From NCBI GenBank assembly GCA_036378535.1, contig DASUWH010000072.1, positions 247,455-311,454 of the forward strand: a DNA stretch of 64,000 nt, in the 5' to 3' direction. The notes under the pieces were generated by a model, which did no database searches, had not been told where the DNA came from, and worked only from the letters and a program-made list of their open reading frames with translations. The DNA is from Gp1-AA122 sp036378535 (GTDB lineage: Bacteria > Acidobacteriota > Terriglobia > Terriglobales > Acidobacteriaceae). Numbering within the stretch: position 1 is the first letter of the stretch; each line of letters begins with the position of its first letter. The translations under genes were made by a program, and so were the position numbers. Below, piece after piece: positions 7,400 to 16,100 of this stretch.

Positions 7400-9280
7400 A
7401 TGATGAATCCCGAACAAGCCGTGATGGCAGCCATCCTGCTCTGCGTGGGGGGAGCAGTAGTGACGCTCCTTTTCTCCCGCAACAAGACGGTTGCGGGCTG
7501 GCTCGCGTTTGTGGTCACCACGGTGAGCGCCATCTTTATCGGAAAAGCTGTCTGGAGCGTACTGTCGAGTGGACCTTCGTCCCATGCGGCCGAATTCTGG
7601 AGCCTGGGTAAGACTGGTTTCGCCCTGCGATTCTATGTAGACGGGTTGACGGCGGTATTCCTGCTGCTGACGGCGGTCATTGCCGTGCCGGCATTTCTAT
7701 ATGCGATTTCATACATGCGCCACTATGCGGAATATGGCGTGGCGCGGTTTTATCCCTACTTCCTGCTTTTTCTCGCTGCCATTTACGGGTTGCTCAGCAT
7801 CACCGACATGATGTGGTTCTTCTTTATCTTCTGGCAGTTGATGACCCTGCCTGGATACGCGCTGATTCGTTTCGAGTACAGAAGACCGGAGAGCGTTCGC
7901 GCCGCTAACAAATATCTGATCATGATGCAGATTGCCTGCGCTGCAGTCATGGCCGGCGTCGCGTTGATTGCTCCCCACGGAAGCTCGGGTTCGAGATATG
8001 AGTTCGATATGGTGAGCGCGAACCTGCCGGCACTGATTCATGCCAGGCCCGCGCTGACTGCCGTCGCCTTTGCGCTGTTTCTGATCGGATTCGGGATCAA
8101 GATGGGCATGTGGCCCTTCGGCCAGATCTGGTTGCCGGACGCGCATCCGGCGGCGCCCTCGCCGGTCAGTTCGATGTTGTCGGGAGTCATGATCAAGACC
8201 GGCGTCTACGGCCTGCTGCGGTATTTCCTGTGGTTGGTACCGTTGAGCGCGGGGCGGGATTATCCGTTAGCAAAGTGGGGAATGATCATCACGGTGTTCG
8301 GCACGATTACGCTGTTTACGGGCACGATGCAAGCACTGAAGCAAGAGCACTCCAAGCGCCTGCTGGCATTCCATAGCATCGGACAGATCGGATACATTCT
8401 GCTGGGCGCCGGCGTATGCATGTCCCTCCTGCCGTCGGGTACGCCAGCGGCGTTGAGCCTCGCCACGATTGCTTTTCTGGGTGCGGTGCTGCACGTTTTG
8501 AATCATGGATTATTCAAAGGCCTGCTGTTCCTCAACGCCGGTTCCATGCTGCATGCGACCGGCACGCAGGATTTGAACAACATGGGCGGGCTGATGAAGT
8601 ACATGCCGGTCACCGCAATTACCGCGCTGGTGGCTTCCTTTTCGATTTCTGGAGTGCCGTTGTTCAACGGCTTCGTGAGCAAGTGGACGATCTATGTGGC
8701 TGCGATTCAAGGGAGTGCCTACGCCAGGTATCTCCCGCTGTGCGCGGTTATCGCTATTCTGACCAGCGCCTTGACGCTGGCATCGTTTATCAAATTTTTT
8801 GGCGCCAGCTTTCTGTCGCGAACGAGCGCGCTGGTGCGCACGCGGCTGGAGCAGGGGAGGCTTGAAGTCGGATGGATGATGCAGGCTCCGCAGGTTCTGC
8901 TCGCCTCCATTTGCGTTCTGCTGGGAATTGTACCGGCTCTGGGCTTCCAAATCCTGCAGCGAGTACTTGAAACCAGTAATCAAGGGCTTGGCGGTGTGCT
9001 GGCCGCCAGCATAGCCATTCATGCCCGGCCACTGGCTGGGATTTCCGTGATTACGTCAACAGCGCTTTTTGTTCCCTTCGCGCTCGGCCTGGTTCTAACC
9101 ATAGCCTTCCTGATCTCGTTTTTGCTTTCCGGGTTAGGCCAGGCGCAGAGGCGGGCAGCGGCTCCCTGGCTTTGTGGTTATGCGCGTGAGGCTGAATGCC
9201 ATCGCTATATCGCCCACAATTTCTATGGGGAGATCAAACGCTACTTCAAGGGACGGGGAACTGTGCCGCATGCGCAATGA
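7400..9280 (+). CDS. Hydrogenase membrane subunit, antiporter-like (HyfB/HycC/NuoL-M family)
   Basis: A 626-residue polytopic membrane protein related to Mrp antiporter and NuoL/M subunits; it forms the putative proton- or Na+-translocating arm. Conserved core segments include IFWQLMTLPGYALIRFEY (TM5 region), the KMGMWPFGQIWLPDAHPAAPSPVSSMLSG loop, LNHGLFKGLLFLNAGSMLHATGTQDLNNMGG and a GVPLFNGFVSKW block. The start at 7400 has GGAAG at 7389-7393; an upstream ATG at 7373 would lie inside the protease gene. It is the only antiporter-like subunit in the operon: HyfD-, HyfE- and HyfF-type genes are absent, as in compact Hyc enzymes. Confidence 0.9.
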   Translation: MMNPEQAVMAAILLCVGGAVVTLLFSRNKTVAGWLAFVVTTVSAIFIGKAVWSVLSSGPSSHAAEFWSLGKTGFALRFYVDGLTAVFLLLTAVIAVPAFLYAISYMRHYAEYGVARFYPYFLLFLAAIYGLLSITDMMWFFFIFWQLMTLPGYALIRFEYRRPESVRAANKYLIMMQIACAAVMAGVALIAPHGSSGSRYEFDMVSANLPALIHARPALTAVAFALFLIGFGIKMGMWPFGQIWLPDAHPAAPSPVSSMLSGVMIKTGVYGLLRYFLWLVPLSAGRDYPLAKWGMIITVFGTITLFTGTMQALKQEHSKRLLAFHSIGQIGYILLGAGVCMSLLPSGTPAALSLATIAFLGAVLHVLNHGLFKGLLFLNAGSMLHATGTQDLNNMGGLMKYMPVTAITALVASFSISGVPLFNGFVSKWTIYVAAIQGSAYARYLPLCAVIAILTSALTLASFIKFFGASFLSRTSALVRTRLEQGRLEVGWMMQAPQVLLASICVLLGIVPALGFQILQRVLETSNQGLGGVLAASIAIHARPLAGISVITSTALFVPFALGLVLTIAFLISFLLSGLGQAQRRAAAPWLCGYAREAECHRYIAHNFYGEIKRYFKGRGTVPHAQ

Positions 9281-9296
9281 CTGAGAGGCACTGGCA

Positions 9297-10973
9297 ATGA
9301 TCGCGCGAGAGATGTTCGAGGAGTTCAAGCAGCGGTTCGGCCCGCTGATTCTGCGCGCCGATCTGCCCAGCGACTCGCGCATTTACGTGTATGTGGACCG
9401 GTCAGCTGTTCGTCATGTGTGCCAGCACATCTTTCGCGAACTGGACGCGCGCTACGTCGTGAGCATCGGCAGCGATGACCGTCCGTTTTCCGGCAAATTT
9501 CTGGTCGCGCACAATTTTGCTTTTGATAAGGAACACCTGCTCTGCAGCGTGCTGTCGCAGTTGCCGGCGGAAGACCCGACGATCCCGAGTATCTCGGATA
9601 TGGTCCCCGCCGCCAGTTGGGCCGAGCGCGAAATGCGCGACCTGGTTGGGATCGAACCCGTAGGTCACCGTTATTTGAAACGGCTGGTTCTTCCCGATGG
9701 ATGGCCCGATAGTGTGCATCCGTTGCGCAAGGATGTTTCCTGGGATGAGGTTCCGGAGGAATTCGACGAGAATCGCGAATTCCAATTCGACGAACCGCCG
9801 GAAGGCTGCACCGTCGTTCCCTTCGGTCCTTTCCATCCCACACTTGATGAGCCGGCGCACTTCCGGCTCTACGTCGAAGGCGAAATGGTGCGCGGCTGCG
9901 AGTACCGTGGCTTTATGATTCACCGCGGAATCGAAAAATTGGCCGAATCGGTGATGAGCTACAACGACATCCCGATGCTGGCCGAACGGATTTGCGGCAT
10001 CTGTGGGTGCGTGCACAATGTAGCCTATGTCCAGGCCGTCGAATCGGCTGTCGGACTGAACGTGCCGCCCCGGGCCGAATACATCCGCACCATCATGCTT
10101 GAGTTGGAACGCCTGCACAGCCACCTGCTGTGGGTCGGACTGGCTTGCCACATTGTGGGGTTCGACACGCTCTTTATGCAGAGCTTCCGCATTCGCGAAC
10201 CGCTCATGTGGCTGGCCGAAAAAATCAGCGGAAACCGCAAAACTTATGCCTTGTGCCTGGTTGGCGGGGTGCGCTGGGAGATCACCCGCGAACTGCGGGC
10301 CGAGTTCCGGCACGTACTGGACAAACTCGAAGCCGAGTGGCGGCCGGTCGTCGATGCCGTTAGCAAAGACAGGAATATACAGAAACGCACGCGCGGTGTC
10401 GGCGTGGCTGACGCCGGGGCCGTCAAAGAAGCCGGGGCGGTTGGCCCTGTGGCGCGAGCGGCCGGTGTGGATATCGATTGTCGGCGCGACCATCCCTACG
10501 CGGCCTATGACCGTCTCGAATTTGAAGTCATTACCGAGAGTGGCGGAGACGTCTGGTCGCGCGTGCTGGTGCGTATGCGCGAGGTATTCGAATCGATCCG
10601 AATTATCCGTCAATGCCTCGACAAGATGGACGATGGGCCCATCCAACTGGAGATCGAAAACGAGTTGCCTGTGGCCAGGATCGGGTTGTCGTCGGTCGAA
10701 GCGCCACGGGGGGAAAGCCATCATTTTGTGATCACCGGTGAAAACAACCGGCCGCGGCGTTGGCGAGTGCGGGCGCCTACCTATCAAAATCTGCAGGCGG
10801 TGCCGCGGATGATCAAAGATCAGCAGATCGCAGATATGACTATTTCCCTGGGCAGCATTGATCCGTGCTTCTCCTGTACGGATCGCATGGAGACGATTGA
10901 TCTACGGTCGGGCAAAGTCAAGATGTGGTCGCAGGAAGAATTGCTGCGGGCTGCGCGCGCGCAGAAGGGATAG
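9297..10973 (+). CDS. Group 4 [NiFe]-hydrogenase large subunit with fused NuoC-like domain (HycE/HyfG type)
   Basis: Catalytic subunit of 558 residues. Residues 1-170 form the NuoC-like 30-kDa domain; the rest is the NuoD/large-subunit domain. The proximal Ni motif RICGICGCVH has C233 and C236, and the distal motif DPCFSC has C524 and C527, so all four Ni-binding cysteines are present. CTDR530-M531 matches the HycE processing site (cleavage between Arg and Met), predicting removal of a 28-residue tail. This distinguishes it from the cysteine-free NuoD of complex I. Start ATG is preceded by GAGAGG. Confidence 0.93.
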   Translation: MIAREMFEEFKQRFGPLILRADLPSDSRIYVYVDRSAVRHVCQHIFRELDARYVVSIGSDDRPFSGKFLVAHNFAFDKEHLLCSVLSQLPAEDPTIPSISDMVPAASWAEREMRDLVGIEPVGHRYLKRLVLPDGWPDSVHPLRKDVSWDEVPEEFDENREFQFDEPPEGCTVVPFGPFHPTLDEPAHFRLYVEGEMVRGCEYRGFMIHRGIEKLAESVMSYNDIPMLAERICGICGCVHNVAYVQAVESAVGLNVPPRAEYIRTIMLELERLHSHLLWVGLACHIVGFDTLFMQSFRIREPLMWLAEKISGNRKTYALCLVGGVRWEITRELRAEFRHVLDKLEAEWRPVVDAVSKDRNIQKRTRGVGVADAGAVKEAGAVGPVARAAGVDIDCRRDHPYAAYDRLEFEVITESGGDVWSRVLVRMREVFESIRIIRQCLDKMDDGPIQLEIENELPVARIGLSSVEAPRGESHHFVITGENNRPRRWRVRAPTYQNLQAVPRMIKDQQIADMTISLGSIDPCFSCTDRMETIDLRSGKVKMWSQEELLRAARAQKG

Positions 10974-10975
10974 CC

Positions 10976-11902
10976 ATGGATAGCAGCTGGTTTTCGAACA
11001 TCGCGGCAGGAGTTCTGAATGTCGCGCTCGTGCTGCTGGTGGCCCCTCTCGGCCAGGGACTGCTGCGCAAAGTCACGGCCCGCATTCAATCACGACAGGG
11101 ACCACCTTTGCTGCAACCTTACTTTGATTTGCTTAAGCTCCTGGGCAAGGAAGACATCGAAGCGGGTGAAATTCCGCTCATGCAACGCTTCGTTTCCTGG
11201 CTGAGCCTGGCCAGCGTGTTGGCAGTGGCCTCTTTGGTGCCGATGGGCTTCGGCGCCTTGATGAACGATGCCGGAGACGTACTTCTGCTCGTCTATCTTC
11301 TGACTCTGTGCAGTGTGTGTACTCTGCTCGCGGGCCTGGCGGCGGGGTCTACGTACTCGCTGATCGGCATCAGCCGGGAGATGATGACGATGATCACGCT
11401 GGAGCCATTGTTCGCCGTGGCTGTAATCGTCGGCGCCCTGCACGCCCATTCGCTTCGGCTCGACGCAGTGCTGAACGGTTCGGTCTATTTTGCGGCGGGA
11501 AGTCCGTGGTCCGGAATCATTATGGCGGTCATCATGCTGCTGGCATTTCAGGCTTTTGTGCAGCGCGTTCCTTTTGATATCTGCGAGGCGGAGACCGAGT
11601 TGATGGAAGGAGCGCTGATGGAGTATTCCGGGCCAAAGCTGGCTCTGTTCAAGTACGCGCAAATGATCAAGCTGATCATTTACAGCGCGCTGTTCGTTGG
11701 ACTGTTTATTCCGTGGGGATCCAGTGCTCCGCTTCCGCTGGCATTCCTGTTTTTCTGGATCAAAATTTTCGCGCTCGTTTTACTGGTGACCGCGGTGGCG
11801 GCAACGCATGCGCGTTACCGCATCGACCAGGCAATCCGGTATTTTGCGGCCATGCTGGGCACTTCCTTTGTGGCCTTACTTCTGGCGAGCTATGGGTATT
11901 GA
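10976..11902 (+). CDS. Hydrogenase membrane subunit (HyfC/HycD/NuoH family)
   Basis: A 308-residue integral membrane subunit that anchors the hydrogenase module to the membrane arm. NuoH-family marks are ARIQSRQGPPLLQPYFDLLKLLGKED near the N-terminus and VPFDICEAETELMEGALMEYSG in the middle, with about eight hydrophobic helices. The ATG at 10976 lies 2 nt after the large-subunit stop; reading from an upstream in-frame start would overlap the large subunit by about 50 nt and is less likely. HyfH follows 12 nt downstream. Confidence 0.92.
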   Translation: MDSSWFSNIAAGVLNVALVLLVAPLGQGLLRKVTARIQSRQGPPLLQPYFDLLKLLGKEDIEAGEIPLMQRFVSWLSLASVLAVASLVPMGFGALMNDAGDVLLLVYLLTLCSVCTLLAGLAAGSTYSLIGISREMMTMITLEPLFAVAVIVGALHAHSLRLDAVLNGSVYFAAGSPWSGIIMAVIMLLAFQAFVQRVPFDICEAETELMEGALMEYSGPKLALFKYAQMIKLIIYSALFVGLFIPWGSSAPLPLAFLFFWIKIFALVLLVTAVAATHARYRIDQAIRYFAAMLGTSFVALLLASYGY

Positions 11903-11914
11903 AGGACTAGGCGC

Positions 11915-12436
11915 ATGTCGGTTCTGAGCAAATTGAAGGAGACGGTGATCTGCCTGGGCGCAGGACGCGTGACGCTGCCCTATCCGGCGGAGGCGCAGCC
12001 GGCTCCGGAAAATTTCCGCGGCCGGCCCATCTTCGACGCGGCCAAGTGCATTGGTTGCGCCGGGTGCGCGAACAACTGCCCGGCGCGGGAGATTCTGGTG
12101 TTCGATGTGTGCCAGGAAATCCGCGTGCTGCAGTACCTCGGACGTCGCTGCACGTATTGCGGGCGTTGTGCCGACGTGTGCCCGGAAAAGGCTATCACCA
12201 TGAGTAAGGAATTCGAGAACAGCACGCCGCAAATCGGCGACCTGCATCAGCGCCTGGATCTGTTCATGAGCACCTGTCAGAGATGCGGCCGCTGTTTCAA
12301 AGGGTCGTCGGTGCTGGAGAATTTGAAAATGAAGGGTTACCGGTTCGACGATCTCGAGAACGAGCGCTGGATCTTCCGGTCGCAAGCCTACTTCAACGAT
12401 GGCGTGGCCGACGATATCCATATCGAACTGGACTGA
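11915..12436 (+). CDS. Hydrogenase 4Fe-4S subunit (HyfH/HycF/NuoI family)
   Basis: A 173-residue electron-transfer protein with two [4Fe-4S] motifs: C45-x2-C48-x2-C51-x3-C55 (CIGCAGCANNCP) and C79-x2-C82-x2-C85-x3-C89 (CTYCGRCADVCP). A further CQRCGRC near residues 121-127 could bind metal or be a relic. It would pass electrons to the small subunit. It lies between the HyfC and HyfI genes, as in hyc and hyf operons. Confidence 0.9.
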   Translation: MSVLSKLKETVICLGAGRVTLPYPAEAQPAPENFRGRPIFDAAKCIGCAGCANNCPAREILVFDVCQEIRVLQYLGRRCTYCGRCADVCPEKAITMSKEFENSTPQIGDLHQRLDLFMSTCQRCGRCFKGSSVLENLKMKGYRFDDLENERWIFRSQAYFNDGVADDIHIELD

Positions 12437-12440
12437 GAGT

Positions 12441-12980
12441 ATGTTCAAGAATCTTTGCGAAAAAATGTTCGGCCGCTCGCTGTGGGTCTACCACGCGAAC
12501 AGCGGCGGCTGTAACGGCTGCGATATCGAGGTTCTCAACGTACTCACGCCCTATTACGACGTAGAGCGCTTCGGGATCAGGCTGGTGGGATCGCCCCGCC
12601 ATGCCGATGTAATGCTGTGCCAGGGGCCAGCCATGCGCTCTACCGCGCAGGCGCTTAAGCGAGCCTACGAGGCGATGCCCGCACCCAAGCTGGTGTTTGC
12701 TATTGGGTCCTGTGCCTGCGGGGGCGGAGTTTGGTTTGATTCTTATCCGGTGATCGGACCGGTCGAGAAAGTTATTCCTGTGAACTTCTATATTCCGGGC
12801 TGCCCGCCACGGCCGGAAGCGATCATCTATGGGGTCGCGGTTGCGCTGGGCCTGGTGGACAAGAAGGTTGCGCCGGTTGAGTTCAAGCAGGTGGAATTGC
12901 CCATCCCCATGTATCATCCTTCGGATCTTCGCGCGGACGGTGGAAAATTTTTAGTTTACGAGAAGGTTGAGAAGGTTTAA
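12441..12980 (+). CDS. Hydrogenase small subunit (HyfI/HycG/NuoB family)
   Basis: A 179-residue small subunit holding the proximal [4Fe-4S] cluster next to the NiFe site. Ligand motifs are GGCNGCD (C24, C27), GSCACGGG and PGCPPRPEA, the NuoB/HycG pattern. The ATG at 12441, 4 nt after the HyfH stop, is chosen; an upstream in-frame start would overlap HyfH by about 40 nt. This is the last gene of the operon. No hyp maturation genes (hypABCDEF) are in the window, so they must be encoded elsewhere. Confidence 0.92.
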   Translation: MFKNLCEKMFGRSLWVYHANSGGCNGCDIEVLNVLTPYYDVERFGIRLVGSPRHADVMLCQGPAMRSTAQALKRAYEAMPAPKLVFAIGSCACGGGVWFDSYPVIGPVEKVIPVNFYIPGCPPRPEAIIYGVAVALGLVDKKVAPVEFKQVELPIPMYHPSDLRADGGKFLVYEKVEKV

Positions 12981-12993
12981 CAGACCCGCAAAT

Positions 12994-13108
12994 CACGTAG
13001 GGGCAGGTGCCCACACCTGTCCAGCCGAGCGAAGCTCGGCGTTCTCAGTGCAAGGATAAAGAGGCGAGCATAGCTCGCCTGCCCAGGCGAGGGCGTCTGG
13101 GCCTGCGT
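12994..13108. repeat. Dispersed repeat family B (multi-hairpin)
   Basis: Contains CACGTAGGGGCAGGTGCCC, the perfect hairpins GCCGAGC-gaa-GCTCGGC and GGCGAGC-ata-GCTCGCC, and a GGGCGTCTGGGC segment. It fills the gap between the convergent hydrogenase operon and glucan-synthase gene, where it could terminate both transcripts. Related copies lie at 26243-26382 and 36426-36475. Confidence 0.8.
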
Positions 13109-13120
13109 GAGCACACCACA

Positions 13121-16100
13121 TCATGCTACTGCGCTGTAGTCGTGGCTTAAGGAGCTGTGGCTCACTGGCTTTTCGTGCAATAAGAGTTCGGTGGCTTGAA
13201 CGCGGGGCTCGCGATGGAACCATTCCTGCACCACGCCGTCATACAGGAAATTGGCCAACGAGAGCAGGATCATGCCCTGGTGATGAGCCATCCAGCAACG
13301 CACTACCTCGTAGCGGTGCCGCCAGGAGTGGCGGCCCGACTCGCTGTAGTCCAGCGACTCGTAAAACCCGTACGGGCCGAACCACCCCTTCGAACTCATG
13401 CGGCGAAGATTACGCAGGGCCGCGACCGCGTCCACGTTCATAGCCAGGAAAGTCGAATAGGGAGAAATCACTACCCCCGTGGTTTCCTCCTGGTGAATCG
13501 CGAGCTGCGGAATGCCGAAGGCGCGGTAGCTGTAATTCCCGGATGGGTCGCGTTTAGCGAAGGCCGATTCCGAGATCCCCCAGGGTATGCGGTTGCCGGT
13601 GTATGCCTGCTGAGCGCTTACGGCCGCGCTGCGTGATCGCTCCAGCAGGGTGTTCGGGAACGAGCGCATCCACAGCGCCGGCATCAGATATTCGAACATG
13701 GTTCCGGTCCACGAGAGGAGCACGGCGTGACCGTGAGCCACGGTGTGGCCACGCCCAAGCAGGAACCAGGTTTCCTGCGGAATATCGTCTTTGGCGATGG
13801 CTACGAAGGCGGCAGTACGAGCTTCGGACGCGAGCAAGTCGTAGGCAGCCGCATTGACTTGTTGTGCCCCGGAATCGTATCCGATGGACAGGAGCTTGCG
13901 CCGCGGGTTGAGAAGGAAATGGAAGTCCATTTCTTCCACCATCGCATCGGCTGTCTTGGCGACCCGGCGCAGATCGGAAATCAACTGCAGCGTTTGCGAT
14001 AGCGCACCGGCGAGGTGGGCTTGTAGCCGTTCATAAAGGAGTGTGCGCTCCCCGGTTCCGTTGGATTGGGCCGCCGCACGCTGCAGGCGTTCACTCAGGG
14101 TGTCAATAAAAGCGGCCGCACCGTCCAGAGGAGCCGCATCCCACGAGCGCTTGAGATCCAAAGCCGGATCATTCTTCAGTGAATAGAATTCTGCTAGAAG
14201 CCAGGGCGTATAGACTCGGGTCGCCTCTCGCATCATCAGCAGTCGCGCCCGCGCCTGAGCGGTGAACCATTCGGCATCGCGGATGTGCTTGGACTCAGGC
14301 GGAAGTTGGCGGGCTGCGGTCAGCACTTTTTCGAACAGGTCAAACAGCCTCGCAAGCGGAGGCTTACGCTTCATGAGTCGGCGCAGGGCGAGTACGGATT
14401 TACGGCGGATCACGCGCAAATCGGCCAAGGTTTCGAGGTGATCCAGAAATCCGTTGATCAGTTGTGGCTGTAGTACTGGCGAATGCAGCTGCTGCAGGCA
14501 GCCTTGTTTCAGAGTCCACAACGACGCCACGAGGTTGCCGCTATCAACCGAAGAAACGAACAGCGGCGGCAACGGGCATAGAGTTTTCGTGTCGTACCAG
14601 TTGAACAGGTGCCCGCGGTAACGAGGCAGCTTGGCAACCGTTGACAGCGTGCGCAGGGTTAAGTAAGTAAACTCCGGGACCGTGAGATACCCGAATTGGC
14701 AGGCCGCCTGGCGCGCGTTCAAGAGGAAGCCAAGATTCGTCGGTGAAATGCGCGCGGCCACGACCGGCGGCTCCTCCTGGATATTGTCGGGAATGAGCCA
14801 GTTGTGCTCGTCGGTGCTGAATTCGCAGAAATATCGCCAGGTGCGAAGGGCGGAACGGCGCAGGAAAAGTTCATCCTTGGGGGATGCTTCGCTGCGCGCC
14901 GGGCGAGGTGGCTCGTTGAGCCATAACGAAATCAGCTTGCTGCCTGCCCACAACAGGATAATCGGAAGCGCAGGGGCCAGAGCGTGGCGATGGCTCACAC
15001 CCACGAGCACAGCCAAGGCCATTGCCAACGCTTGAGTCCAGTTCAGATAACGGTCAATGGGAGTATCTCGTTTGATCGCCAGTTCTGCTTCTGCGGCAGT
15101 CTCCCATTCCAGCAGACGGCGCTGCGTGATGATGCGGCGCACCAGCGAACGCACGACCGCGTCGAGGGAGATCAGGGCCTGGTGCGCGAGAAAGGTCAGA
15201 ATAAGAAAAACATTGATGTGCGCAGCAAACAGACCCTTGAATGCGTCTTCGGCCATCCTGCGTTTGCCTTCAAAAGCAGCGCGCACCAGGTTCAGCACGA
15301 ACTCCAGCCACAGGGGCAGAAACAGAATGCCGAGAGCAACCAAGGTCCAACGAACCGGCTTGCCAGGGAGGGTTGTCCATCCCAGGACCAGCAACAGAAA
15401 GGTCGCGGGCTCGACCAGGCTGCGCCGCAGGTTATCGAGGATTTTCCATTGCGAAACGATGGACATCGGGTTGGGAACGCGATTCCCCGATTCATCGGGC
15501 ACGCGCGACCCCAGCCACCCGGCAATCTGCCAGTCGCCACGCAGCCAGCGATGTTTGCGCCGATTGTAAGCGCTGTAGTGCGAGGGATAGTCTTCGATAA
15601 TTTCGATATCGCTGGCCAGGCCTGCGCGCGCATGCGCGCCTTCAATCAGGTCGTGTGAAAGCAGAGCGTTGCGCGGGAAGCGGCGGTCCAGCACGCGATG
15701 CAGCGTGTCGACCTCGTAGATGCCTTTTCCGGTGAAGCTGCCTTCGCCGTAGAGATCCTGATAAACATCGGAGACGGCGCGTGTGTAGATATCGAATCCG
15801 GTTTCTCCCGAGTAGATACCTGCCAGGCGCGAGCGCACGGCGCTTTGCACGCTCACCCCCACCCGCGGCTGCAGAATTCCGTAGCCGGCAACCACGATAT
15901 TCTTGTCCGGATCAATGATGGCCTGGTTCAATGGATGAGCCAGAGCGCCAATCATGCGGTGCGCTGAGCCTCGCGGCAGCTCGGTGTCGGCGTCAAGCGT
16001 GATGACGAATCGCACCTTCGGAAAAATGCTCAAGTCCCCGATCTTCACCGGGAAGCTGTCATATTGGTTGCGGAGGAGCCGGTTCAAATCGAGGAGCTTG

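Noticed and set aside
9297..10973. Respiratory complex I NuoCD subunit
   Set aside because: Both Ni-binding CxxC motifs and the HycE-type cleavage site are present, which complex I lacks.
15292..15645. Minus-strand and plus-strand frames inside the GT84 gene (several over 100 codons)
   Set aside because: They are frame shadows in G+C-rich coding DNA; the long frame has clear domains and motifs.
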